Positions 18,521 through 27,756 of a stretch of DNA of 64,000 nt are shown piece by piece (the stretch's first letter is position 1; every line of letters starts with the position of its first letter). Position numbers and translations under genes: made by a program. The DNA comes from Leptolyngbya sp. FACHB-8 (GTDB lineage Bacteria > Cyanobacteriota > Cyanobacteriia > Elainellales > Elainellaceae): assembly GCF_014695575.1 (NCBI RefSeq), contig NZ_JACJOO010000052.1, forward strand, positions 1-64,000. Direction: 5' to 3'. The notes below the pieces were generated by a model. It did no database searches. It was not told the origin of the DNA and worked only from the letters and a program-made list of their open reading frames with translations.

Positions 18521-19054
18521 ATGTCCATCCTGACTGATTTGCATACCGATATCCAGGCCGACAATCCTCCCCATGTGGGCGAAAAAGAAGCCCCAGCATC
18601 CAATCGTGAGCCTTATCCCTGCATATTTTCTGTTGAAGATATTCAGCGGTTGCTGCCCCATCGCTATCCCTTTTCTCTGGTCGATCGCATTATTGAGTTT
18701 GTTCCCGAAAAGCGGGCGGTTGGCATTAAGAATGTGACGTTTAATGAGCCTCATTTCCAAGGGCATTTTCCGGGTCGCCCGATTATGCCAGGGGTTCTGA
18801 TTATTGAGGCTATGGCTCAAGTCGGGGGTGTCGTGCTGACGCAACTGCCTGATATTCCGGTCGGTCTATTCATGTTCGCCGGTATCGATGATGTTCGGTT
18901 CCGTCGTCCGGTGGTTCCTGGTGATCAGCTCGTTATGACAGTTGAGCTGTTGCGGATTAAGCATCGCAAGTTTGGCTGGATGGAAGGCCGTGCCGAGGTG
19001 GATGGGCAACTAGCAGCCCAGGGTAAATTAATGTTCTCCCTGGTGGATGAGTAA
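18521..19054 (+). CDS. fabZ: 3-hydroxyacyl-ACP dehydratase
   Basis: FabZ dehydratase of fatty-acid elongation, also balancing 3-hydroxyacyl-ACP supply to LpxA. The active-site His82 in [11 protein letters not shown] and Glu96 in LIIEAMAQ are present. About 35 residues of variable N-terminus precede the conserved [17 protein letters not shown] use ATG 18521; an in-frame TTG at 18506 is the alternative. Sits between lpxC and lpxA, as in many cyanobacteria and proteobacteria. Confidence 0.96.
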   Translation: MSILTDLHTDIQADNPPHVGEKEAPASNREPYPCIFSVEDIQRLLPHRYPFSLVDRIIEFVPEKRAVGIKNVTFNEPHFQGHFPGRPIMPGVLIIEAMAQVGGVVLTQLPDIPVGLFMFAGIDDVRFRRPVVPGDQLVMTVELLRIKHRKFGWMEGRAEVDGQLAAQGKLMFSLVDE

Positions 19055-19142
19055 CAGACTGGCCTCTGGAGCTGGTTTATTGTTGAATAACCCTCACACG
19101 TTTTTGCAGTCCGAAAATCTTTAGCAACCCCTCGTAACCTAC

Positions 19143-19958
19143 TTGGCTACCCTCATCCACCCTACCGCTGTTATTCATCCCAAAGCTGAGCTGCACCCGA
19201 CGGTTCAGGTCGGTGCCTATGCAGTGATTGGCAGCCAGGTCAAGGTCGGGCCTGATACAGTCATCGGCCCTCATGTCGTTCTGGATGGCTGGACAGAAAT
19301 TGGGGCACATAATCAAATCTTTGCCGGAGCTGTCATCGGCTCTGAGCCCCAGGATTTGAAGTATGACGGCTCGACCGCCCTGGTACAAATTGGTGATCAC
19401 AACGTCATCCGAGAGTATGTCACAATCCATCGGGCTACCCATGCCGGGGAAGCGACTATCATCGGCGATGGCAATATGCTGATGGCCTACGTGCATGTAG
19501 GCCATAACTGCATTATTGGCGATCACGTGATTATCTCTAATGCCGTTTCCCTTTCGGGTCATGTGCATATCGAATCCCGAGCGCGTCTGAGTGGAGTGCT
19601 GGGTGTGCATCAGTTTGTTCACATTGGCCGCTACTCCATGGTGGGAGGCATGAGCCGTATTGAGCGGGATGTGCCACCCTACATGCTGGTGGAGGGCAAC
19701 CCATCCCAGGTGCGATCGCTCAATCTGGTTGGGCTAAAGCGAGCGGGGATGGCTCCAGAAATCCCACTGCTGAAAAAGGCTTACCGTCTGCTGTATCGGT
19801 CAGGCTTGCCCTTTAGCCAGGCATTGCAGGAGTTAGAGTTGCTGGCGGATAACGAACATATTCACCATCTGCATCAATTCCTCTGGCGATCGCAACAACA
19901 AGGCCGTCGAGGCGTGATTCCGGGCCGCCGTTCGTCACGGCTACACCATGACGACTGA
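19143..19958 (+). CDS. lpxA: UDP-N-acetylglucosamine acyltransferase
   Basis: First acyltransfer step of lipid A synthesis. Left-handed beta-helix hexapeptide repeats run through residues about 5-190 (VIHPKAELHP, VGPDTVIGP, IGDHNVIREYVTIHR), with the catalytic His in the helix turn region (AYVHVGHNC) and a helical C-terminal domain. The start is a TTG at 19143: the family N-terminus begins exactly there and no ATG is available. Its stop overlaps the lpxB start by one base (TGATG), implying translational coupling. Confidence 0.95.
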   Translation: MATLIHPTAVIHPKAELHPTVQVGAYAVIGSQVKVGPDTVIGPHVVLDGWTEIGAHNQIFAGAVIGSEPQDLKYDGSTALVQIGDHNVIREYVTIHRATHAGEATIIGDGNMLMAYVHVGHNCIIGDHVIISNAVSLSGHVHIESRARLSGVLGVHQFVHIGRYSMVGGMSRIERDVPPYMLVEGNPSQVRSLNLVGLKRAGMAPEIPLLKKAYRLLYRSGLPFSQALQELELLADNEHIHHLHQFLWRSQQQGRRGVIPGRRSSRLHHDD

Positions 19959-21124
19959 TGGTTAAGCTTTTTATCAGTACAGGAGAAGTCTCAGGAGATC
20001 TTCAGGGCGCATTGTTGGTATCTGCATTGCGGCGGCAAGCAGAGAAGCGAGGCGTTGAGCTGGAGATTTTGGCTTTGGGGGGCGATCGCATGGCGGCCGC
20101 AGGGGCCACTCTGGTCGGCAACACCCTGGCCATTGGAGCGATCGGTATTTTTGAAGCCCTTCCCTATGTGCTGCCCACCTTGCAGGTGCAGGGTAGGGCT
20201 AAGAACTACTTGAAGCAGAATCCCCCAGACGCTGTGGTTATGGTCGATTACCTCAGCCCTAATCTCTCGATTGGCAAGTTTACGCGTAAGCATCTGCCTG
20301 AGGTGCCCACGGTTTACTACATTGCCCCTCAGGAATGGGTTTGGGCTGTAGGCAACGCGAATACTTTAGGGGTCGTGAACCTGAGCGATCGCATTCTTGC
20401 AGTATTTCCCCAGGAAGCAACTCACTATCAAAAGTGGGGTGGGAATGTTACCCACGTGGGGCATCCCCTGATTGATCAGATGGCTCAGTTTCCCAGTCGT
20501 GAGCAGGCTCGGAAAGCATTAGGGATTGCACCGGATGAGTTGGCGATCGCCTTACTCCCCGCTTCGCGCCGCCAAGAACTCACGTATCTATTGCCGGTTA
20601 TTGCCGAAGCGGCTCAACGGTTACAGGCCCAGGTGCCACAGGCGCGGTTCTGGATTCCCGTTAGTCAAGAGGGGTTCCGTCCAAAACTAGAGTCAGCAGT
20701 TCAGCAGTATGGTTTGCGGGCGGCGGTGGTAGAGCATCCCTCCCAAACAGTGATTGCAGCTGCCGACCTGGCCATTACGAAATCCGGTACGGTCAATTTA
20801 GAAATTGCGTTGATGAATGTGCCCCAGGTAGTGCTGTATCGAGTCAATCCGCTCACAGCCTGGGTTGCGCGTAAGCTATTGAATTTCAAAATTCCTTTTA
20901 TGTCACCGCCCAATTTGGTGCTGATGGAAGGAATTGTGCCAGAGCTATTACAGGAACTGGCAACCCCAGACGCGATTGTTCAGGAAGCGTTGCCTCTGTT
21001 AGCCGGCGCTCGCCGTCAAAAGATGTTAGCCGACTACGAACGGGTGCGTCAGGCTATGGGAGAGCCGGGAGTGTGCGATCGCACTGCCAATATCATTTTG
21101 GATATGGCTCTGGCTAAATTGTGA
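19958..21124 (+). CDS. lpxB: Lipid-A-disaccharide synthase
   Basis: GT19 glycosyltransferase condensing UDP-diacylglucosamine with lipid X. 388 aa. N-terminal ISTGEVSGDLQGA (signature), VMVDYLSPN, YYIAPQEWVWA, and the C-terminal nucleotide-binding half with ITKSGTVNLE. ATG overlaps the lpxA stop. Last gene of the operon; two strong hairpins follow at 21144-21261. Confidence 0.97.
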   Translation: MVKLFISTGEVSGDLQGALLVSALRRQAEKRGVELEILALGGDRMAAAGATLVGNTLAIGAIGIFEALPYVLPTLQVQGRAKNYLKQNPPDAVVMVDYLSPNLSIGKFTRKHLPEVPTVYYIAPQEWVWAVGNANTLGVVNLSDRILAVFPQEATHYQKWGGNVTHVGHPLIDQMAQFPSREQARKALGIAPDELAIALLPASRRQELTYLLPVIAEAAQRLQAQVPQARFWIPVSQEGFRPKLESAVQQYGLRAAVVEHPSQTVIAAADLAITKSGTVNLEIALMNVPQVVLYRVNPLTAWVARKLLNFKIPFMSPPNLVLMEGIVPELLQELATPDAIVQEALPLLAGARRQKMLADYERVRQAMGEPGVCDRTANIILDMALAKL

Positions 21125-21143
21125 TGTGTATTATTGCTAGTGT

Positions 21144-21214
21144 CGCGTTAGTTATGACATCAGGAGTGAGTGGGAACAATGCTCCCACTTACTCCTGATG
21201 TCATAACTAACGCG
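21144..21214. repeat. 32-bp inverted repeat after lpxB
   Basis: Arms 21144-21175 and 21183-21214 pair with one G-T wobble, loop 7 nt. Twenty bases past the lpxB stop, so a likely terminator position, but there is no T-tract. Confidence 0.85.
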
Positions 21215-21218
21215 ATCA

Positions 21219-21261
21219 AAGCTATTAGGAGGGAAACCGCAGGTTTCCCTCCTAATAGCTT
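21219..21261. repeat. 20-bp perfect inverted repeat, loop GCA
   Basis: Arms 21219-21238 and 21242-21261, only 4 bp after the preceding hairpin. Confidence 0.85.
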
Positions 21262-21374
21262 GAAAATGATCTTGTCAAAATCTCCGGTGTGGAGGTTATC
21301 CTGAATGCAAATTCAGTCAGACCGTGCTGTATTTTACTCAGTGACGGATGTCCTACTGTGCTCGGAGCCTCTTC

Positions 21375-22175
21375 ATGCATAAATCCCTTTCCTTCCTGGC
21401 AGCCCTAGCGGTCGTTGTGCCCTTGGGTCTAGCCGCTCCGGCTCAGGCCGAGAACCTGACCCATCTGCGGCAATTGATGAGCACTCGTGCCTGTCAGCAA
21501 TGCGACTTACGGCGGTCTGGCCTGGTCTATGGTGACCTAGAAGGGGCTGATCTCAGCAACGCTGATCTCAGTGAGGCTAACCTGTCGCGGGCTAATCTAC
21601 GTAATGCCAACCTACGGGGGGCCAACCTACGGGGAGCCGTGTTGACCAGTGCTGACCTGACCGGAGCTGACCTGAGTGGAGCCAACCTGCAAGGTGCTGA
21701 TCTTCGCGAGGCTTACCTGAGTGATGCCAATTTGGTTGGTGCCCGGCTGGAGGGAACTCAACTGCATGGAGCCTTTGGTTTACCTCAGCGTATTTTGCCA
21801 GCCGAGGGGTACTATCGCTGGGCATTGGTCGAGGGGCAACGGGGTAATTACCAGGGGGCTATTCAATACTTGAACCATGCCATTGAGTTGGAGCCTGAAC
21901 TGGCGGGAGCTTACCTGGCACGAGGTATTATGCGCTTCCGGACCAATGACTGGGAAGGGGCCATTGAGGATGGCAATCGGGCAGAACGTCTCTATGTGAC
22001 GCTAGGCAGTAATCGTGGGCAGCAAACTGCGGCTCAGTTCGTATCAGGTATTCAAGATCTTCAGGAGGCCCAATCAGAAGCCATTGCTCAGGAGGAGCGC
22101 GATCGCCGCAATGGTCGTTTTATGAGCTTCCTGGGTTCCGTCGCTGGGCTGCTCATGCAATTTTTCCTGCTTTAG
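21375..22175 (+). CDS. Secreted pentapeptide-repeat protein with TPR domain
   Basis: 266 aa. Signal peptide (residues 1-25, ending APAQA), a two-Cys segment ACQQCDL, then about 18 pentapeptides of A(D/N)LSX type, then a TPR-like pair ([18 protein letters not shown] and [13 protein letters not shown] segments) and a hydrophobic C-terminus. Probably lumenal or periplasmic, with a protein-interaction role. I chose ATG 21375 because it starts the signal peptide and has GGAG 7 nt upstream; an upstream ATG at 21348 adds nine unsupported residues. Confidence 0.85.
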   Translation: MHKSLSFLAALAVVVPLGLAAPAQAENLTHLRQLMSTRACQQCDLRRSGLVYGDLEGADLSNADLSEANLSRANLRNANLRGANLRGAVLTSADLTGADLSGANLQGADLREAYLSDANLVGARLEGTQLHGAFGLPQRILPAEGYYRWALVEGQRGNYQGAIQYLNHAIELEPELAGAYLARGIMRFRTNDWEGAIEDGNRAERLYVTLGSNRGQQTAAQFVSGIQDLQEAQSEAIAQEERDRRNGRFMSFLGSVAGLLMQFFLL

Positions 22176-22292
22176 TGCCTGGTTCGTATTTTTGCCTCTA
22201 CACAAAATTTTGGCAGGCGGCTAGCTTGGCCAACCGACCCTTGTTGGGTTGTCTCTGTTAGTCTGGAGACAATAGCTTCCCATGAGGAATTG

Positions 22293-24158
22293 ATGGTGCG
22301 CGATCGCTACAACACTTTCCTTGAGCATGTTATCACCGAAACTCTGGCGGGTCGTATCCAGTCAGAGGCTCAGCTAGAGCGCCTGCTAACCGAGCAGATT
22401 GAAGCCGGTACCGGAGAAATTTTTGAGCGGATTTTAGACGAACAATTACAAAGCCTTCAGCAGACCGTTAACGCTGAAACCGACGAACTCAAGCAGGCCA
22501 AAGCAACGCGTAAGCTGCGAGCTTTGAAAAAGCTCCACGCTGCCTGGGAGAAGTGGCAGAAGCAGCGGCAGGCACAGGATGCTAGCGCCTCAGCCGTTCA
22601 ACAAATTCGTACCGCTGACCCGGCTGAGCGGCTGACTGTGCTGAATCAGGCACTTGATCCGAACCAGGGCCACGGCTTCAACCAATCTCAAATTCAGCAA
22701 CTGGCCAAAGCCTTACAGCAAGCTGCCGAGCAGACAGCAGATCCGGCGGAAGCCTTTGAACTACAACAATTAGCCACTGGGCTAAAACGAGGCTTGGAGT
22801 CCTACCAGCGCTTAGAGCCTCATATCGTCAGTTGGATGTATGAATCTCAACAAGCGGTAGGGTTTGAATCGTCTCAGGTGGTGTACGGCCCCTGGAAGAC
22901 CTGGGCTACTCAGGTAGGTCGCCCGACCCTTCAAGCCCTATTCGAGGGGCAGTTGCAGAACCAGCCTGCCATCCTCTTTGCTGGCAACTGTACCGATTTG
23001 GATAGCAGCGGTTGGGTAGAACTGATGGTGGTGTTGCGAGGGTTGCAAAATGGTCTGGTTGCCTGGTTAGATAAGCAACCCTACAGCATCCAGGGAGGGC
23101 AGCACTTAGCTGGGGTAACCTTCCTCGTGTTTTCGGTTATTTGGTGTGAGCTGAGTGCTGGCTTTCAGCAGGCATCGGCTTTGCCAGAGCATCATCGGCG
23201 AGCGTTTTCTCAGGCTTCCTTCCAGAGCGCGCTACAAATCCTTCGTACCTTTGCCCGCCGCGACAATTTCCCGCTTTACGGTGGTGTGTTTGCATCCTTT
23301 TCAGGGGAAGGGTTCCGTGAAACCATTGCTTACCTGGACCAGCCGCTTCAGGTGGTGGAGAACGTTCAGGAGAAGGCTCGCATTCTCACTGTATTGGGGT
23401 ATTCGCAACGGTTGTTGGGACAACATGAGCGGGCATTGCTGCTACATCGGGAAGCTCTAGAACTGGCCCGGCAGGCAAAGGACCAGCGTTGTGAAATTGC
23501 CAACCTCAATCATTTCAGCCGTTTGAGCCTCTACCGCAAAGATTATGAGGAAGCGACGAATCATGCCCAGTATGCGCTGATTTTGGCACGGCAAGTGGGC
23601 GATCGCCAGGGCGAAGCCAATGCCCTTGCTAGCCTTGGCTACAGCCAGGTCATGGCCCTGCGACAACAGGACGAGGCTGTGACCCCGGATGATCTAGAAC
23701 TTCCCATTCAGGGCCTGGAACGGGCACAAAAACTGGCCGACAAGGATGATGTGCAGAACTTAGCCCTGTGTGCAGTGGGGTTAGGGATTGCTTATACGCT
23801 GACTGAGCAGTTTCCTCAGGCAAAGCAGGCTCTAGAACAAGGGGTCGTGATGGCGTCGCGGGTGGGCGATCGCGATCTGCAGGGGCTTAGCCATGCCTAT
23901 TTAGCGGAAGCTTGCTACCAGTTGCAACAGACGGAACTGGCCGTGTGCCATGCTTGCCTGGGCATGTACCTGCTGGAGCAGCGGGGTAATGTCCTTTGGG
24001 AAAAACCTGCGGCGCTTTTAACGATTTTGAGAGGCCAGCTTGGAGCAGAGAATTTCGCAACGCTGCTAAATTCCTGCCGCTCCAACCTGGTGCCGGTCAT
24101 TGGGGTAGATGGATTTGATCATTTGCCCGTGCTGATGACACGGTATCACGGGGCGTAA
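22293..24158 (+). CDS. Large TPR-repeat protein of unknown function
   Basis: About 621 aa, cytoplasmic, no signal peptide. The N-terminal 170 residues are strongly helical and Gln/Glu-rich (coiled-coil-like). The middle (about 190-330) is a globular region I do not recognise. Residues about 350-590 contain tetratricopeptide-type helical pairs (YSQRLLGQHERALLLHREAL, ANALASLGYSQVMAL, GLGIAYTLTEQFPQAKQAL). GAGGA precedes ATG 22293. Likely a scaffold or regulatory partner; no specific role can be given. Confidence 0.75.
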   Translation: MVRDRYNTFLEHVITETLAGRIQSEAQLERLLTEQIEAGTGEIFERILDEQLQSLQQTVNAETDELKQAKATRKLRALKKLHAAWEKWQKQRQAQDASASAVQQIRTADPAERLTVLNQALDPNQGHGFNQSQIQQLAKALQQAAEQTADPAEAFELQQLATGLKRGLESYQRLEPHIVSWMYESQQAVGFESSQVVYGPWKTWATQVGRPTLQALFEGQLQNQPAILFAGNCTDLDSSGWVELMVVLRGLQNGLVAWLDKQPYSIQGGQHLAGVTFLVFSVIWCELSAGFQQASALPEHHRRAFSQASFQSALQILRTFARRDNFPLYGGVFASFSGEGFRETIAYLDQPLQVVENVQEKARILTVLGYSQRLLGQHERALLLHREALELARQAKDQRCEIANLNHFSRLSLYRKDYEEATNHAQYALILARQVGDRQGEANALASLGYSQVMALRQQDEAVTPDDLELPIQGLERAQKLADKDDVQNLALCAVGLGIAYTLTEQFPQAKQALEQGVVMASRVGDRDLQGLSHAYLAEACYQLQQTELAVCHACLGMYLLEQRGNVLWEKPAALLTILRGQLGAENFATLLNSCRSNLVPVIGVDGFDHLPVLMTRYHGA

Positions 24159-24310
24159 GGGCAGGGCTCGTAAACCAATCTCTACCTTTAGACTCTTATA
24201 TTCGCTGTTGGCAGGATGACAGCCTACGGGTGAAGACAGGGCAATTTCCTCTAGAGCTTTAGAATGTAACAACCCTGTCTTACATCAACTCTTACTTCAG
24301 GCGAGATCCT

Positions 24311-25288
24311 ATGCCAGAAACTAGTGTGAACGATGGGTTTGCTGGGGTTCTGGAAAACGCCTCTCGGCTCCCTCATTTAGAGCAGCTACGGGTTCAGAAG
24401 CTCTTTTTATCCAAGAAAGTAGGCCGTATTTCCCGTTGCTTAATAGGGATGACCCTGATTGTTTTACCGCTCAGCGGTTGTACGTTCTTTAAAGTTCCTT
24501 TGACCCTGGCTGAGGAATCGACAGATGTGGCAGGGGGGCGCGATCGCACCACAACTCTCTGGCGGGGCGACCTGGTCAATCCCAATTCGTTAGAAGCTTG
24601 GGGCTTGCAACCACAGGGCAGTTGGGGTCTAGAGAACCTGGAAGTGATGGCTGATCCAGATGGACGGTTTGGTCAGGTGATACGAGTGCATTACCCGGCG
24701 GGCTCAGCCAGCCCGGCCGCGACCCGGCAGGATGGTGCTCCTTCTGGAGGCGCACAATTTTACGCCAACCTGGGCATTGCCCCTCAGAACCGTTTGCGAC
24801 TGAGCTATTACGTGCGGTTTTCTGAGAACTTTGATTTTGTGAAGGGGGGAAAACTGCCAGGATTGTTTGGCGGCGAGGGAGCTAGCGGAGGAGACAACCC
24901 GGATGGGACAGATGGGTTTTCGACGCGATTGATGTGGCGCAGGCAAGGGGAGGGGGAGGTATATGCTTACCTACCGACCAGTAGAGACTATGGGACGTCC
25001 ATTGGCCGTGGGAGTTGGCGCTTTAGACCGGGCGTGTGGCATCGCATTGAGCAGGAGGTGACGTTGAACCAGCCGAATGCTGCCAATGGACAGATCAGGG
25101 TTTGGTTTGATGGGGCGTTGGTGTTGAATCAAGGTGGGTTGAGATTTCGGACGGTAGATCGGTTGCAAATCAACGGATTGTTTTTCTCAACTTTTTTTGG
25201 CGGCAATGATTCATCCTGGGCAACGCCGCAGGATGTTTATATTGACTTTGCAGATTTCTCGGTGTCCGCTGGAAATCAGGCTCAGTAA
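24311..25288 (+). CDS. Polysaccharide lyase family 14-like lipoprotein
   Basis: 325 aa. A hydrophobic stretch ends in a lipobox LSGC (Cys57), preceded by an unusually long 40-residue N-region. The mature part matches the PL14 alginate/glucuronan lyase jelly-roll: YYVRFSENFDF, GGKLPGLFGG, STRLMWR, WHRIEQEVTLN, and a terminal DVYIDFADFSV. Expected role: cleaving or trimming an acidic polysaccharide at the cell surface. Convergent with a processive GT2 gene and an HlyD gene that could make and export such a polymer. Catalytic residues are not verified here. Confidence 0.75.
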   Translation: MPETSVNDGFAGVLENASRLPHLEQLRVQKLFLSKKVGRISRCLIGMTLIVLPLSGCTFFKVPLTLAEESTDVAGGRDRTTTLWRGDLVNPNSLEAWGLQPQGSWGLENLEVMADPDGRFGQVIRVHYPAGSASPAATRQDGAPSGGAQFYANLGIAPQNRLRLSYYVRFSENFDFVKGGKLPGLFGGEGASGGDNPDGTDGFSTRLMWRRQGEGEVYAYLPTSRDYGTSIGRGSWRFRPGVWHRIEQEVTLNQPNAANGQIRVWFDGALVLNQGGLRFRTVDRLQINGLFFSTFFGGNDSSWATPQDVYIDFADFSVSAGNQAQ

Positions 25289-25348
25289 AGCAAAAGGGCT
25301 GATGTCTTGATGTTAGGTGCATCTCGACCCAAAACGCCTTAAAGTTGT

Positions 25349-25375
25349 CTTTCCGTGCGCGAAGCGCACGAAAAG
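25349..25375. repeat. 12-bp inverted repeat with GCGAAGC core
   Basis: Arms 25349-25360 and 25364-25375, one mismatch, loop GAA within GCGCGAAGCGC. Confidence 0.6.
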
Positions 25376-25448
25376 AAAATCCTTTCAGCTATATGTATAC
25401 ACAGTAGCCGGCCCGTAAGCCGAGGTGCTGTCCTCCAGGCTCTATAGC

Positions 25449-25517
25449 GTGCAAATGCGTTAAGTACAGCAACGGTGGTGTGGGGCACGAAGTGCCCCAC
25501 ACCACCGTACTTAATCA
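25449..25517 (-). repeat. Hairpin element family C, copy 2
   Basis: Reverse-oriented copy of the 8762-8824 element. Stem 25472-25488 with 25492-25508 (loop GAA on this strand), outer TTAAGTAC/GTACTTAA, and the conserved tail GTGCAAATGCG at 25449. A roughly 6-nt insertion (AGCAAC) interrupts one arm. It ends 8 bp from the stop codon of the minus-strand glycosyltransferase. Confidence 0.85.
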
Positions 25518-25524
25518 TTTTCGA

Positions 25525-27654
25525 TTACTCAGCGCTTACGTATTCGATCGCGATATTTTGAGTGTGGCGTAGGATGACGGGCGATCGCGCTTCCTCATCC
25601 CCTTTGTGAGTTTTTCCTCCTTCCACTCGCAGGTTTTTCACGGAAGAGTCGTCAACACTCTGAAGCACAATTGTGGGCGCTTCTGAGAGGTTAGCTAAGC
25701 GTTCCGGCGGGCGTAAGGTAAAGCCGCTCAGTTGCACATTTTGAAGTGTTGTTGGGGGTGGGGCCATGCCGTTCTGGTTCGTGCTCACTTCGAGGGCTTG
25801 AGCGGGACGTACGATGAGGGCTGCCTCGGCAGTCGTGTCGGTGTGGGTTACGAGAATCGTACGCCCGACCCCGTGGCCCTTCAAGGTCAGATTACTGCGG
25901 TTGACTTCCAGGGGGCGAGCGAGATCAATTTCACCGATGGGAAGATTGAGTTGCACCGGTTGGTCGGCTGGCAAAGCTGCGATGAGGGTTTGTAGGGCAG
26001 CGGCATCATCTTTGCCGTCGTTGGGGATAATGGTGTGTTTGGTTTTGCCGTCCTTCTGGGCCTGGCCGACATCCACTACCAGGGTTGTGGGCTGGTGGTG
26101 AGTGTCATGGAGCAGCCATAGCCCTGCTAGATCCCATGTGGGATTGACGATACCTGTGAGCCAACCAACCAGAATCGCAAAGCTAAACACCTGGCTGTAA
26201 ACCAAAAAACGTGAGGTGCCCAGCTTGACTCGGCGCGTCATCCCAGCTCCCTCGGCTGAAATGCTCTGGTTTCCCCGATTCGTCCAGCTCTGGGTGGCTA
26301 GATTCATTTGGGTCCAAATCTTAACCAGGGAGGAGCCCCACTGGCTGGCTAATAGAATGGGTAGATGGATAGGTTTGAGGTGAGATACCCGGCCCCAAAA
26401 GACAATTGCTAGCATCAGCGGTCGGCTAAATAAAATCCAAGCGATGATGACGCCTGCCGCCTGCCAGTTAGCAGTTAGTAAGGAACCGACCAAGAAGCCA
26501 GGGGTGAGCAAGCAAGTCCAAATGCTAATGCGCTGATCGAGCAGGTTGTACCAGATGTACCAGCCAGTGACATTGGGGCCGAGAGCGAGCGCCCGCCCGT
26601 TACTCCGCAACATATTGCCGTACCAGCGCCGCATATTCTGGTAGGCCCGATCCACCACAGAACCCGAAATCGTTTCGATGGAATATACAAGTGCATCGGG
26701 AATGTAGAGCATGTCATACCGACGTTGCAAAAGCCAGAACCAGGTACTCTTGTCATCTCCTGATAAGAACTTGAAGCGGCCCCAGAGCCAGTCATCCAAT
26801 GTGTCGTTTTCGAGGCGATCGGCAAAGCTGGGGGCAAAGGCAGCTTCGGCTCGAAACAGCGAGAATCGCCCGGTTAGACACATCACTTTGCGATCCAGGG
26901 AGTCGGAGCACATCTGGTAATGCCGTTGAGCAAAGCGCAGATGAAACCATTCGGAAAATATGGGTGAGCCTTTGACAACCGGCAATTCATCTGTTGTCAA
27001 AGCACCTACTTTGGGAAACATCCGGAAAAATGGCAGACAGAGTCGGAGGGTACCGGGAGCTAATTCCGAATCCCCGTCCATGAGAGCGACAACCGTATCT
27101 GGCGGAAGGTTAAGGGTCGCGAGGACGCGTAAGGCATCAGCCATAGCCTTGCGTTTGCCATCCTTCTGGGTCATTTGGATCAGGCGGATGTGCTGCAAAC
27201 CCGGATCTTCAGTTTCAAGAATGGCTCGAATGGCCGCATTTTCTTCATCACCACTGCTGTTAACGAGCAGGGTTACAGGTTGAGCCAGGGTTTTGGCCTC
27301 CTGTACGATCGCCCGAAACACACGCTCAGTGATCCAATGCTGCTCCCGGTAGGTGGGCACCAGAAAACACATAGGCGGTAGATATTCCACCGGAATTTGC
27401 TCCGCCTTTCGTCGCCAACGCGGAAAGACCCAGTGGAGGTAGAAGCGCGATCGCAACACTCTCCACAAGAACAAACTCCAGCGAAAGATTCCAATGGTGC
27501 CTAATCCCACCATGCCAAACACGTCCCAGATAGGTGTTTGGCTCGATCGCAGCAGGGATAAGCCAATCAATCCACACAGTGAAAAGGACAAAAAAGCCAG
27601 GAAGTTGAGTTGGGCACTCAGGGAGTTTTGCGGTTTTGCAGAAGAGATAACCAT
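25525..27654 (-). CDS. Processive GT2 glycosyltransferase fused to a beta-helix segment
   Basis: 709 aa inner-membrane enzyme. After two N-terminal membrane segments, a GT2 domain (about 90-350) shows MDGDSE (DxD-type), a TTDE motif, GDDKST and the processive-synthase signature QxxRW (QNMRRW), as in cellulose, hyaluronan and Alg8-type synthases. Several membrane segments follow (about 370-530). The C-terminal 180 residues start with PNDGKDDAAALQTLI, the entry motif of pectate-lyase/epimerase right-handed beta-helices, but the helix looks shorter than usual and ends just before a hairpin element. Likely makes an exopolysaccharide; substrate unknown. Alg8-like is my best guess. 102 bp downstream of hlyD in the same orientation. 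Confidence 0.8.
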   Translation of the reverse strand: MVISSAKPQNSLSAQLNFLAFLSFSLCGLIGLSLLRSSQTPIWDVFGMVGLGTIGIFRWSLFLWRVLRSRFYLHWVFPRWRRKAEQIPVEYLPPMCFLVPTYREQHWITERVFRAIVQEAKTLAQPVTLLVNSSGDEENAAIRAILETEDPGLQHIRLIQMTQKDGKRKAMADALRVLATLNLPPDTVVALMDGDSELAPGTLRLCLPFFRMFPKVGALTTDELPVVKGSPIFSEWFHLRFAQRHYQMCSDSLDRKVMCLTGRFSLFRAEAAFAPSFADRLENDTLDDWLWGRFKFLSGDDKSTWFWLLQRRYDMLYIPDALVYSIETISGSVVDRAYQNMRRWYGNMLRSNGRALALGPNVTGWYIWYNLLDQRISIWTCLLTPGFLVGSLLTANWQAAGVIIAWILFSRPLMLAIVFWGRVSHLKPIHLPILLASQWGSSLVKIWTQMNLATQSWTNRGNQSISAEGAGMTRRVKLGTSRFLVYSQVFSFAILVGWLTGIVNPTWDLAGLWLLHDTHHQPTTLVVDVGQAQKDGKTKHTIIPNDGKDDAAALQTLIAALPADQPVQLNLPIGEIDLARPLEVNRSNLTLKGHGVGRTILVTHTDTTAEAALIVRPAQALEVSTNQNGMAPPPTTLQNVQLSGFTLRPPERLANLSEAPTIVLQSVDDSSVKNLRVEGGKTHKGDEEARSPVILRHTQNIAIEYVSAE

Positions 27655-27756
27655 AGAGGTTCAAGATCGTAAATGAGCGGCAAGAACTGCAACCCTGATG
27701 GGAGGAGGTAAGACGTAGCTAGATAGGCAATGTCTAACGGGCACGGAAGAGGAGAC

